Assembly (NCBI RefSeq): GCF_013407835.1
Contig: NZ_JACCBI010000001.1
Span: 2,976,001 to 3,040,000, forward strand
DNA from: Agromyces atrinae
GTDB lineage: Bacteria; Actinomycetota; Actinomycetes; Actinomycetales; Microbacteriaceae
Direction: 5' to 3'
Length of the DNA stretch: 64,000 bases
The translations under genes were made by a program, and so were the position numbers. Shown one piece after another: positions 18,648 to 26,589 of this stretch. The notes under the pieces are model-generated. The model did no database searches. It had not been told where the DNA came from and saw nothing but the letters and a program-made list of their open reading frames with translations. Position 1 is the first letter of the stretch. Each line of letters starts with the position of its first letter.

Positions 18648-20261
18648 ATGTCGTCTTCACGCCGCTGGATCGGCCTCGTCTTCATCAGCATCGCCGTGTC
18701 GCTCATCATCGTCGACTCGACCATCGTCAACGTCGCGATTCCGTCGATCATCGACGACCTCGGCATCTCGTCGACGCAGGTGCAGTGGGTGCAGGAGTCG
18801 TACACGCTCGTCTTCGCCGCCCTGCTGCTCGTGTTCGGCACCCTCGCCGACCGCTTCGGGCGGCGGAGGCTCATGCTCATCGGTGTCGCGATCTTCGCGG
18901 CATCCTCGGTCGTCGCCGCGCTCTCGCAGAGCGGCGACGCCCTCATCGCGGCCCGCCTCGTGCAGGGCGTCGGCGGAGCGATGGTGCTGCCGACGACGCT
19001 CTCGCTCATCAACGCGACGTTCCGCGGTCGTGAGCGCGGCATCGCCTTCGCGGTGTGGGGCTCGACGATCGGCGGTATGGCGGCCCTCGGCCCGCTGCTC
19101 GGCGGATGGCTGACGACCGCGTTCTCGTGGCGCTGGGCGTTCGGCATCAACGTGCCGCTCGGCATCATCATCATCGTCGGCGTGCTGTGGGCCGTGAAGG
19201 AGTCGCGCGAAGAGCGGGGTCGCGCCGGCATCGACGTCGTCGGCGCCGTGCTCTCGGTCGTCACGAGTGCGACCCTCGTCTTCGGTCTCATCGAGGGGCG
19301 CACCCTCGGCTGGTGGGGTGTGGAGTCACCATTCACGATCGGCGGATGGACCTGGCCGTTCGATCTCTCGCCGATCCCGATCTCGTTCGCGATCGCGCTC
19401 ATCGGAGGCATCCTCTTCGTCGTCTGGGGGCGTCGTCGCGAACGACTCGGCCAACCCGCGATGCTCTCGTTCGCGCTCTTCTCGATCCCGTCGTTCCGCA
19501 ACGGCAACCTCGCGGCGATGATCGTGTCGCTCGGCGAGTTCGGCGTCATCCTCTCGTTGCCGCTCTGGCTGCAGAACGTGCTCGGCTTCGATGCGCTGCA
19601 GACCGGCTTCGTGCTGCTCGCCCTCGCGATCGGGTCGTTCCTCGCGAGCGGCGTCTCGACGGTGCTCACGAAGCGCATCAGCACCGTCGCGATGGTGCGC
19701 ATCGGACTCGGCGCCGAGATCGTCGGCATCGCGGCGCTCGGCTTCGTCATCTCGCCGGATGCCGCGTGGCCGCTGCTCCTGCCGTGCCTCTTCGTCTACG
19801 GCTTCGGTGTCGGACTCGCGACCGCGCAGCTCACGGGCGTCGTGCTGAAGGACGTGCCGATCGAGCAGAGCGGGCAGGGCTCGGGCACGCAGAGCACCGC
19901 GCGGCAGGTCGGCTCGGCACTCGGCATCGCGATCCTCGGCACGATCCTCTTCACCTCGACCGGCGCCGTGCTCTCGTCGACGCTCGACGACCGGGGTGTA
20001 CCCGCCGCCGAGCGCGATCAACTCGTCTCGACGGTCGTCGACAGCGCGGGCGCGGCGATCGCCGGGCTCGACACGAACCCCGCGACGGCGCCCTACGTCG
20101 ACGACGCGAAGCTCGCCTTCTCGGACGGCACCCGCTACGCCGCGTTCTCGGCCGCCGGCTTCCTGGCGCTCGGCTTCCTCGCGACGCTCCGGCTCTCGTC
20201 GGGCCGCCCCGACGAGACGGATGACGCGGAGGTCGCCCGCGCGGACGCGCCGCGCACCTAA
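18648..20261 (+). CDS. MFS drug exporter, DHA2 (14-helix) family
   Basis: 537 residues with about 14 hydrophobic spans. Drug:H+ antiporter motif A reads GTLADRFGRRRLML and motif C is around GGMAALGPLLGGWL. Other family blocks are VDSTIVNVAIPSI in helix 1, QWVQESYTLVFAALLL and FSWRWAFGINVPLG. The start is ATG 18648 (MSSSRRW); GTG 18642 would add two residues. The tail is acidic (DETDDAEVARADAP). The divergent MarR gene is the likely regulator. Substrate unknown; quaternary amines, dyes or antibiotics are typical of the family. Confidence 0.93.
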   Translation: MSSSRRWIGLVFISIAVSLIIVDSTIVNVAIPSIIDDLGISSTQVQWVQESYTLVFAALLLVFGTLADRFGRRRLMLIGVAIFAASSVVAALSQSGDALIAARLVQGVGGAMVLPTTLSLINATFRGRERGIAFAVWGSTIGGMAALGPLLGGWLTTAFSWRWAFGINVPLGIIIIVGVLWAVKESREERGRAGIDVVGAVLSVVTSATLVFGLIEGRTLGWWGVESPFTIGGWTWPFDLSPIPISFAIALIGGILFVVWGRRRERLGQPAMLSFALFSIPSFRNGNLAAMIVSLGEFGVILSLPLWLQNVLGFDALQTGFVLLALAIGSFLASGVSTVLTKRISTVAMVRIGLGAEIVGIAALGFVISPDAAWPLLLPCLFVYGFGVGLATAQLTGVVLKDVPIEQSGQGSGTQSTARQVGSALGIAILGTILFTSTGAVLSSTLDDRGVPAAERDQLVSTVVDSAGAAIAGLDTNPATAPYVDDAKLAFSDGTRYAAFSAAGFLALGFLATLRLSSGRPDETDDAEVARADAPRT

Positions 20262-20312
20262 CCGCGGGCACCCGGCCTGTCGGCCGGTTGCCGGCTGACC
20301 GCACGTTGAGAA

Positions 20313-20368
20313 TCGCCGTTTGTGTCGATAGTCGCCGGTCTACCGGGTCATCTCGACGCAAACGGCGA
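20313..20368. repeat. intergenic hairpin downstream of MFS gene
   Basis: TCGCCGTTTGTGTCGA (20313-20328) pairs with TCGACGCAAACGGCGA (20353-20368) with one G.T wobble, around a 24-nt loop that itself contains CCGG/CCGG. It lies 52 nt after the MFS stop and can act as a terminator. The style resembles the other dispersed hairpins here, but no second copy is in the window. Confidence 0.6.
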
Positions 20369-20369
20369 C

Positions 20370-20532
20370 ACTCGGTGGTGTGCGTGCGCGCGAGTGTGCG
20401 TGCCTGCGCGCGGGACTGTGCCTGCGCGTGCGCGACCGTGTGCACGTGCGGGACTGTGCTTGCGCGCGGGCGCGCTGACGAGCGCGGGCACGCGAGTGCG
20501 CCCGGGCGATCGAGGATCGAGGTCAGGTCGCG
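20370..20532. other. alternating GT/GC low-complexity tract
   Basis: Non-coding stretch dominated by GTGTGCGTGCGCGCGAGTG-like alternating purine-pyrimidine runs, ending just before the DUF3073 stop. Such sequence is prone to form left-handed (Z) DNA; no gene is seen in it. Confidence 0.6.
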
Positions 20533-20724
20533 CTAAGCGCGCTTCTGGCCGTCTTCCGAGACGAACGTGTCATCGTCGTCGTCGGCGTCGATCCACTTCG
20601 AATAGTCGGGCTCATCGGGATGCGAGAGCTCGCGTTCGAGGGCACTGTAGTCGGTGTTTGGGCTGAAGTACTTCAGCTCCCGAGCTACCTTGGTGTGCTT
20701 TGCTTTCTGACGGCCGCGCCCCAT
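20533..20724 (-). CDS. DUF3073 small conserved actinobacterial protein
   Basis: 63 residues: a strongly basic head (MGRGRQKAKHTKVAREL), the block KYFSPNTDYSALERELS, and an acidic Asp run (DADDDDDTF) near the end. This matches the DUF3073 family, which is nearly universal in actinobacteria and is usually found close to purM, as here. A GGGGG Shine-Dalgarno lies 7 bp before ATG 20724. Function unknown; the charge pattern would suit nucleic-acid or ribosome association (inference). Confidence 0.93.
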   Translation of the reverse strand: MGRGRQKAKHTKVARELKYFSPNTDYSALERELSHPDEPDYSKWIDADDDDDTFVSEDGQKRA

Positions 20725-20890
20725 GCGTGACCCCCTTACGACTTAGGCCGGGCAAGACGAGGTCGACCGGCACTTCTGAATGATATGAATCCTGAATCGT
20801 AGTTTAGCACCGCTGTATGACCCAAACGGGAGGCGACGCCCCCCGGTCGCGTGGGAGCGCGATCAAGGCTCGACGTGCTGAGATGGAGGA

Positions 20891-22099
20891 GTGACTGCGA
20901 GCCGCACGCCCCTCCCCGTCGTGGTCGTCGGTGCCGGGCAGGCCGGACTCTCCGTCGCCTACTACCTGCGTCGTTTCGACCTCGTTCCGGGAGTGGATTT
21001 CCTCGTGCTCGACCGGGGCGCGACCGCGGGCGGCGCCTGGCAGTACCGGTGGGATGCGCTCACCCTCGGGTCGGCTCACCGCGTCAACGACCTCCCCGGG
21101 CTCGATGCCCTCGGTCTCTCGTTCGACCACGCCGATCGCACCCGGCCCGCGAGCGAGGTCGTCACCGAGTACTACGCCCGCTACGAGGAGCACTACGACC
21201 TGCAGGTCCGACGCCCCATCGACGTGCGCGCGGTGCGGAACGCGGGCGCCGACCTCCGCATCGAGTACCGCGATCTCGCCGAGCCTGAGGCGGTGCCCGA
21301 GCCGGCTCCCGAACCTGAGCCCGAGCCCGCACCGCGCGGCTTCTTCGGTCGGTTCGGACGACGACGAGCGGATGACGCGGAGCCCGAACCTGCCCGTGAG
21401 CCCGAGCTGCCGTCGCTCACCGCGCGCATCCTCGTAAACGCGACGGGCACGTGGGGAGCGCCGTTCCGGCCGCACTATCCCGGTGCGGCATCGTTCGCCG
21501 GGCGTCAGGTGCACACCGCCGACTACGTGACGGCCGAGGAGTTCCGCGATCAACGCGTCATCGTCGTCGGTGGGGGCACATCGGCCATCGGCTTCATGCT
21601 CGAACTCGAGCGCGTGGCATCCCACCTCACCTGGGTCGCGCGCCGACCGATCGACTGGCTCGACCGCGCCGACCTCGACGTCGAAGGGGCGTCGGCGGCC
21701 GTCGCCATGCAGGACGAGGCCGCGCGTGCGGGGCGGGCGCTGCCGAGCATCGTGAGCGGCACGGGCGTGCCGATGTCGCGCCGCTTCGCCGCGGGCATCG
21801 CGCGGGGGCTCCTCGTCGCCCGCCCGATGTTCGAGCGCATCGAGCCCGACGGCGTGCGCTTCGCCGACGGAACGTTCGAGCCGGCCGACGCGATCATCTG
21901 GGCGACGGGGTTCCGCCCCGACGTGCGACACCTCGCTCCGCTCCGACTGCGGAGCGCCGACGGCGGGCTCATCGTCGCGAACGGCGAGTCGTGGACCGAC
22001 CCGCGCGTGTTCCTCGCGGGATACGGGCCGCAGGCCTCGACGATCGGCGCCAATCGCGCGGGCCGCATGATCGCCCGTCAGATCGTCGGCATGCTCTAA
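20891..22099 (+). CDS. FAD/NAD(P)-dependent flavin oxidoreductase (monooxygenase-like) with Pro-Glu insert
   Basis: 402 residues from GTG 20891 with GGAGG just upstream. The N-terminal FAD fingerprint is VVVVGAGQAGLSVAYYL (about 9-25), followed by GGAWQYRWDAL (flavoprotein monooxygenase style). A second Rossmann motif, VIVVGGGTSAIGFMLELE, binds NAD(P). ATGFRPDVRHL is the usual C-terminal motif. Between the two nucleotide domains sits a low-complexity insert (about 133-178) with repeated PEPEP followed by GFFGRFGRRRADD, which is unusual for a compact flavoenzyme. Substrate unknown; flavin-containing monooxygenases and thioredoxin-reductase-like enzymes are the closest types. It appears monocistronic. 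Confidence 0.88.
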   Translation: MTASRTPLPVVVVGAGQAGLSVAYYLRRFDLVPGVDFLVLDRGATAGGAWQYRWDALTLGSAHRVNDLPGLDALGLSFDHADRTRPASEVVTEYYARYEEHYDLQVRRPIDVRAVRNAGADLRIEYRDLAEPEAVPEPAPEPEPEPAPRGFFGRFGRRRADDAEPEPAREPELPSLTARILVNATGTWGAPFRPHYPGAASFAGRQVHTADYVTAEEFRDQRVIVVGGGTSAIGFMLELERVASHLTWVARRPIDWLDRADLDVEGASAAVAMQDEAARAGRALPSIVSGTGVPMSRRFAAGIARGLLVARPMFERIEPDGVRFADGTFEPADAIIWATGFRPDVRHLAPLRLRSADGGLIVANGESWTDPRVFLAGYGPQASTIGANRAGRMIARQIVGML

Positions 22100-22167
22100 C
22101 GCGCGCGCGCGTCATCCCGCGCCGGCGTCATCCCTCCCGCGCGTCATCCCGCGCCCGCCGCGTCCGC

Positions 22168-22450
22168 TCGAAAGGTCAATCGCGCGGGGTGCGCACGCCC
22201 CCGCACCCCCACGGATCGCCCTCTCGAATGTTTCGCCCCGGGCCGAGAGGTCGATTTCTCGGGGTGTATGTGCTCGCGCACCCCGAGCGATTGACCTTTC
22301 GCCGCTCGGCCAATCGAGTGGGCGATTCCTCGGGGTGCGCACGCCCCACACCCCCACGAATTGACCTTTCGAGTGTTTAGCCCCGGGCCGAGAGGGCGAT
22401 TTCTCGGGGTGTGTGTGCTCGCGCACCCCGAGCGATTGACCTTTCGGCGG
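22168..22450. repeat. cluster of four AAAGGTCAAT-family hairpins in tandem
   Basis: Four palindromic units occupy the 446-bp gap between the oxidoreductase and the permease: about 22168-22226, 22242-22301, 22306-22373 and 22390-22447. Arms carry CGAAAGGTCAAT or CGAGAGGTCGAT and end ATTGACCTTTCG; hearts are GGGGTG...CACCCC. Units 1+2 and 3+4 form a tandem duplication of about 148 bp. A second cluster lies at 45111-45360. The rest of this gap (22100-22167 and 22451-22544) holds only GC-rich filler. Confidence 0.85.
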
Positions 22451-22544
22451 GAGGCACGAGGCGAGGGCGCGAGGCGAGCGAGCGGGGGGTTATGAGGCGA
22501 GAGCGGGGATAGGAGGCGAGTGCGGGAGGTACGAGGCGCGGGCG

Positions 22545-24620
22545 TCAGCGACGCGGCTTCGCGGGGGCCTTCACGTGCGGGCGCCTCGCGACGGGGCGCA
22601 CGGGCTCGCCGCGGCGGTCCTGGCCGGGCAGGGGGCGCGAGCGGCGTCCGTAGAGCACATCCGACGAGTCGAGCAGCCACGGCACGAGGGTCACCGTCAC
22701 GCCGTGCACGAGCATGAGCTTCTGGCGCACGCGACGAGCCTTGTGATTGTGCAGCAGCGCTTCCCACCAGTGCCCGACGATGTACTGCGGCATGTAGATC
22801 GTGACGACCTCCGAGCCGTGCTCGGCCCGGCGCTCCTTGAGGTACTGGATGAGCGGGTACGTCATGTCGCGGTACGGCGAGTTGAGGATCCGCAGGTGAA
22901 CGTGGATGTTCTGCTTCACCCAGTCCTTCTTGAGCCGCTTCGTCGCCTCGTCGTCGAGCGAGATGTGCACGGCCTCGATGGAGGCGTGCTGCGCGGCGAT
23001 CGCGTAGTCGAGGGCCTTCAGCACGGGCTTCTGCATGCGCCCCACGAGCACGATCGCGTGGTCGCCCTGTGCGCCGAACGTCGTCGTCGCATCGACCGCG
23101 ATCTCACGCTCCACGTCGCGGTAGTACCGGTGCACGCCGAGCATGAGCACGAAGAGGATGGGCATCATCACGAAGACGATCCACGCGCCGTGCGTGAACT
23201 TCGTGATCGTCACGACGATGAGCACCGAGGCCGTCATGAGCGCGCCCACGAAGTTGATGACGAGTGCTCGCATGATGGCCGCGCGAGTCATCCGTTCGTC
23301 GCCCTTGCGCTTCTTCGGCGACGTGAGCTCGCGCAGCCAGTGCTTCACCATGCCCGCCTGGCCGAGCGTGAACGAGACGAACACGCCGATGATGTAGAGC
23401 TGGATGAGCACGGTCAGGTTCGCCTGGAAGACGACGAGGATGACGCACGCGGCGAGAGCGAGGATCAGCACGCCGTTCGAGAAGATGAGGCGGTCGCCGC
23501 GGGTCGAGAGCGCCTTCGGTGCGTAGCCGTCGCGGGCGAGCACCGATCCGAGCAGCGGGAAGCCGTTGAACGCGGTATTGGCCGCGAGCAGGAGCACGAG
23601 CGCCGTCGCCGCTTGGATGACGAAGAAGAAGATCGTGTTGTCGCCGAACGTCGCCGCGGCGACCTGGGCGATGAGGCTGCGTTGCGGTTCTGTCGCGCAC
23701 TCGGCCCAGCCGATGAGGTGGCACGGGTTCTCGGCGTAGTGCACGTTCGAGATGAGGGCGAGGGCGGTGAGGCCGGCGAACAGCAGGATCGCCGTGACGC
23801 CCATGATGACGAGGGTCTGCTGCGCGTTCTTGACCTTCGGAACGCGGAAGGCGGGAACACCGTTCGAGATGGCCTCGACCCCGGTGAGGGCCGAGCATCC
23901 GCTCGCGAAGGAGCGGAGCAGCAGCAGCACGATCGCCGCGTGCGTGAGGTTCTCGGCCTGCACCGCGTACTGCGCCGACTCGGCGACGGGGGCGTCGCCG
24001 ACGAACGCGCGGAGGAGACCCGTCACGATCATGACCGCGACGCTGCCGATGAAGAGATACGTCGGGATCGCGAACGCCTTCGACGACTCGCTCACTCCGC
24101 GGAGGTTCACGGCGGCGAGGAGGATGACGAAGACGACGGCGAGCTCGACGCGGAACGGGTTCAGCTCGGGGAACGCCGAGATGATGTTGTCGACACCCGA
24201 CGCGACCGAGACGACGACCGTCATCACGTAGTCGACGAGGAGGGCTGCTGCGACGACGAGCCCGGCCTTCTCGCCGAGGTTCTTGTGCGCGACCTCATAG
24301 TCGCCGCCGCCCGAGGGGTACGCCTTGATGAGCTGGCGGTAGCTGACGACGACGGTGATGAGCAGCACGACGACCGCGAGCGCGACCCACGGCGCGAGGC
24401 TCAGGAACGCGAGCCCGCCGATCATGAGGATCATGAGCAGCTCTTGGGGCGCGTACGCGACCGACGAGAGCGGGTCGCTCGCGAAGATCGGCAGTGCAAG
24501 CTTCTTCGGCAGCAGCTGCCCCTCGAGCTTCTCGGTCGGCAGCGGGTCGCCGATGATCCAGTTCTTGGGGGACTTGATCTCGGCAGGCGGGTTGTCGGGG
24601 GTCGGCCCCTCAGTGGTCAC
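22545..24620 (-). CDS. KimA-like APC-superfamily permease (possible potassium importer)
   Basis: 691 residues, starting at GTG 24620 (VTTEGPTPDNPP). N-terminal blocks KLALPIFASDPLSSVAYAPQE, SYRQLIKAYPSGGGDYEVA and SGCSALTGVEAISNGVPAF match by eye the Bacillus KimA/YdaO potassium transporter (ALAMLSSDALSSVAYG, YRQIIYAYPQGGGAYIVS, SSGCSALTGVEAISNAIP). There are about twelve membrane spans, then a cytosolic domain of about 200 residues (HAIVLVGRMQKPVLKALDYAIA) resembling the universal-stress-like C-domain of KimA. In Bacillus it imports K+ by proton symport and is inhibited by c-di-AMP. That role here is inferred from similarity; amino-acid transport is the alternative. Confidence 0.88.
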   Translation of the reverse strand: MTTEGPTPDNPPAEIKSPKNWIIGDPLPTEKLEGQLLPKKLALPIFASDPLSSVAYAPQELLMILMIGGLAFLSLAPWVALAVVVLLITVVVSYRQLIKAYPSGGGDYEVAHKNLGEKAGLVVAAALLVDYVMTVVVSVASGVDNIISAFPELNPFRVELAVVFVILLAAVNLRGVSESSKAFAIPTYLFIGSVAVMIVTGLLRAFVGDAPVAESAQYAVQAENLTHAAIVLLLLRSFASGCSALTGVEAISNGVPAFRVPKVKNAQQTLVIMGVTAILLFAGLTALALISNVHYAENPCHLIGWAECATEPQRSLIAQVAAATFGDNTIFFFVIQAATALVLLLAANTAFNGFPLLGSVLARDGYAPKALSTRGDRLIFSNGVLILALAACVILVVFQANLTVLIQLYIIGVFVSFTLGQAGMVKHWLRELTSPKKRKGDERMTRAAIMRALVINFVGALMTASVLIVVTITKFTHGAWIVFVMMPILFVLMLGVHRYYRDVEREIAVDATTTFGAQGDHAIVLVGRMQKPVLKALDYAIAAQHASIEAVHISLDDEATKRLKKDWVKQNIHVHLRILNSPYRDMTYPLIQYLKERRAEHGSEVVTIYMPQYIVGHWWEALLHNHKARRVRQKLMLVHGVTVTLVPWLLDSSDVLYGRRSRPLPGQDRRGEPVRPVARRPHVKAPAKPRR

Positions 24621-24667
24621 GGCGGATGACACTACTCCGAGTGCGGCCGAAGTCAAGTGGTGGCGGG

Positions 24668-25033
24668 TCAGCGCGTCAGCAGGTAGGCGACGGCCGCCGT
24701 TCCGACCGCGAGCGCGAGCGTCACGACGAGGTTCGCGAGGGCGGCGCGCCAGTGCTTTCCGAGGGCGAGTTCGACGGTGTCGACGCTCCACGTGCTGAAC
24801 GTCGTGAGCCCTCCGCAGAAACCCGTGAGGATGATGAGCGACCACTCGTCGGAGAGGGCCGCGCGCTCGGCCAGACCGAGGACCGCGCCGCCGATCGCCG
24901 AGCCGACGACGTTCGCGATGAGGATGCCGGGGGCGAGGCGACCGGCCTTCGCGGGGAATCGCTGCGAGAGCCCGAACCGCGCGAGGGCGCCGACGACACC
25001 GCCGAGGACGACGGCGAGAACGACTCCCGCCAT
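24668..25033 (-). CDS. crcB: fluoride exporter CrcB, second subunit gene
   Basis: 121 residues, four hydrophobic spans and the CrcB/Fluc signature GFCGGLTTFSTWSVDT; the first helix has GGVVGALARFGLSQRF. The start is ATG 25033 (MAGVVLAVV), overlapping the stop of the upstream crcB as TGATG. Fluc channels work as dual-topology or heteromeric dimers; two tandem, divergent copies suggest an obligate heterodimer. The channel exports fluoride and protects metabolism from F- inhibition. Confidence 0.93.
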   Translation of the reverse strand: MAGVVLAVVLGGVVGALARFGLSQRFPAKAGRLAPGILIANVVGSAIGGAVLGLAERAALSDEWSLIILTGFCGGLTTFSTWSVDTVELALGKHWRAALANLVVTLALAVGTAAVAYLLTR

Positions 25034-25419
25034 CACGATGTCGCTCCCGAGCGACCGCCGAGTCGCAGTCCGATGAGTGCTGCGGCGAAACCGGCGACGA
25101 CCGTGACTATGACATAAATGGCCGCGAGAGGTGCCGCACCGGCATCCGTCATCGCGACCGCCGACACCGCGACTGCCGAGAGCGTCGTGAACGACCCGAG
25201 GAGGCCCGGGCCGAGCCCGGCCTTGAGCCATGCGGGGGTCGTCTCGCGCTTCCAGAGCGAACCCGTGAGCGCGCCGAGCGTGAAGGCGCCGACGATGTTG
25301 ATGAGGAGGGTCGACACGGGGAAGTCGCCCCCGCCGTGCGGAAGCGCGAGGTCGAGGGCGAGTCGCAGCGCCGTGCCGATCGCTCCACCGAGCGCGACGG
25401 CCACGAGGGTGCGGATCAT
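25033..25419 (-). CDS. crcB: fluoride exporter CrcB, first subunit gene
   Basis: 128 residues with four hydrophobic spans, LGGAIGTALRLAL in helix 1 and GLLGSFTTLSAVAVS in helix 3. The family TFS motif is TTLS here, where the partner has TTFST, so the two Phe of the pore may be split between subunits (inference). Its ATG overlaps the stop of the OhrR-like gene as ATGA, and its own stop overlaps the next crcB. The three genes are thus one tightly coupled operon. Confidence 0.92.
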   Translation of the reverse strand: MIRTLVAVALGGAIGTALRLALDLALPHGGGDFPVSTLLINIVGAFTLGALTGSLWKRETTPAWLKAGLGPGLLGSFTTLSAVAVSAVAMTDAGAAPLAAIYVIVTVVAGFAAALIGLRLGGRSGATS

Positions 25420-25859
25420 GACGTCGGCTGCACGGCCTCGATGACGCGGCCGAGTGATTCCCGCAGCTCGGTGAGCTCGTCGATGCTCATGCCGAGCCGT
25501 TCGACGACGGCCGGCGGGATGCCGAGCGCCTGCTCCCGCAGAGCGCGCCCCTCGGGCGTCAGGCGGATGTCGAGGGTGCGCTCATCGCCGACGCGGCGCG
25601 AGCGGTCGACGTAGCCCTGCGACTCGAGGCGCTTGAGCAACGGCGACAGGGTCGCGGGGTCGAGCTGCAGCGCGCGAGCGAGGTCGCGCTGACTCTGCGG
25701 TTCGATGCCCCACAGGGAGAGCATCACGAGGTACTGCGGGTGCGTGAGTCCGAGCGGTTCGAGAAGCGGGCGGTAAGCGCCGATGACGCCGCGCGCTGCG
25801 ACCGCGAGGGCGAAGCAGACCTGGTTCTCGAGGGCGAGGAGGTCGGGCTCGTCGCTCAT
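25416..25859 (-). CDS. OhrR-like MarR-family regulator with Cys15
   Basis: 147 residues. The N-terminus LALENQVCFALAVAARGVIGAYRPLLEPLGLTHPQYLVML follows the OhrR branch of MarR proteins (Bacillus OhrR: LENQLCFALY...YPQYLALL), and Cys15 coincides with the reactive Cys15 of OhrR (aligned by eye). The winged helix is around QSQRDLARALQLDPATLSPLLKRL, with wing RRVGDERTLDIRLT. GGAGG precedes ATG 25859. Unusually, no ohr gene is adjacent; instead it is coupled by ATGA to two fluoride-exporter genes. Confidence 0.88.
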   Translation of the reverse strand: MSDEPDLLALENQVCFALAVAARGVIGAYRPLLEPLGLTHPQYLVMLSLWGIEPQSQRDLARALQLDPATLSPLLKRLESQGYVDRSRRVGDERTLDIRLTPEGRALREQALGIPPAVVERLGMSIDELTELRESLGRVIEAVQPTS

Positions 25860-25883
25860 GCTGCCTCCGCTCGTGACGATTCA

Positions 25884-25898
25884 TTCGTGCACAAACGA
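25884..25898. promoter_or_regulatory. putative operator of the OhrR-like/crcB operon
   Basis: TTCGTGCACAAACGA contains the near-palindrome TTCGTG-CACAAA and is flanked by direct CGATTC repeats (25878 and 25896). It lies 25-39 bp upstream of the regulator start, a fitting place for autoregulation. Confidence 0.45.
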
Positions 25899-25922
25899 TT
25901 CTCGCATGCGGCGAGGGGACGA

Positions 25923-25957
25923 GGGGATGCCGGGGAGGGGGGAACCGCGGCATCCCC
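25923..25957 (-). terminator. hairpin terminator after padR
   Basis: GGGGATGCCG (25923-25932) pairs perfectly with CGGCATCCCC (25948-25957) 6 nt beyond the padR stop at 25963, separating that operon from the OhrR-like/crcB operon. Confidence 0.65.
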
Positions 25958-25962
25958 CCGAG

Positions 25963-26589
25963 TCAGTTGCCCGCGAGGTCGGCGAGCGTGTCGGCGCGCA
26001 CCTGGGCGAGACGGGCCTTCAGTACGGCGACGGCATCGGGCGAGAGCGTTCCGCGCGCGGCCTGCGTGCGGAGGTCGGTGCGCACCTGCTGGCGGAACTC
26101 GTTGAGCACGAGTTCGAGCTCATGAGCGGTACGAGTCGATTCGCCGCTCGACGGCTGCCCGCCGGCGTTCTCGCGACGACCCTCACGCTTCGACTCGCGC
26201 TTCGCGTCGCGGGCGGCGCTCGCGAGGTCGGCGCGCATCGAGCGCATCGCCTCGTTGACGCCCGCGCGAACCTCGTCGGCGAGGCGACGCACCGAGTCGG
26301 TGAGCTCGTCCTCGATCGCGTCGAGGTCGGGCTGTCGCGACGCGAGTTCGGCGCGGCCGGCCTCGGTGATCGCGTAGACCGTCTTCCGGCCGTCGCTCTC
26401 CTTCGTCACGAGGCCCTCTTCTTCGAGCTTCGCGAGGCGCGGATAGATGGTGCCGGCGCTCGGGCTGTACGTTCCGCCGAAGCGATCGGACAGGGCCTGG
26501 ATGAGCTCGTAGCCGTGGCGCGGGCGCTCGGCGAGGAGGCTCAGCAGGTAGAGACGCAGGCTGCCGTGGGAGAAGACGGGGGGAGTCAC
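25963..26589 (-). CDS. PadR-family transcriptional regulator
   Basis: 208 residues from GTG 26589, which overlaps the DUF4097 stop as GTGA. The N-terminal winged helix (about 9-80) has the PadR hallmarks LYLLSLLAERPRHGYELIQAL and YSPSAGTIYPRLAKLEEEGLV, with wing ESDGRKTVYAIT. The long C-terminal part is helical and highly charged (KRESKREGRREN linker, then a helix pair), larger than in minimal PadR proteins. It is the second gene of an operon with the DUF4097 protein; two CGATATATCG palindromes upstream suggest it represses its own operon. Confidence 0.92.
   Translation of the reverse strand: MTPPVFSHGSLRLYLLSLLAERPRHGYELIQALSDRFGGTYSPSAGTIYPRLAKLEEEGLVTKESDGRKTVYAITEAGRAELASRQPDLDAIEDELTDSVRRLADEVRAGVNEAMRSMRADLASAARDAKRESKREGRRENAGGQPSSGESTRTAHELELVLNEFRQQVRTDLRTQAARGTLSPDAVAVLKARLAQVRADTLADLAGN

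Noticed and set aside
22099..22545. Protein-coding gene in the repeat-filled gap
   Set aside because: Open frames there consist of the palindromic repeats read in several frames; no start with ribosome site and no protein-like sequence.
24621..24667. c-di-AMP (ydaO) riboswitch before the KimA-like gene
   Set aside because: Only 47 bp separate it from crcB, too short, and no ydaO-type motifs are seen.
25860..25960. Fluoride riboswitch before the crcB operon
   Set aside because: The conserved crcB-motif sequence is not visible; only a small palindrome and a terminator are present.
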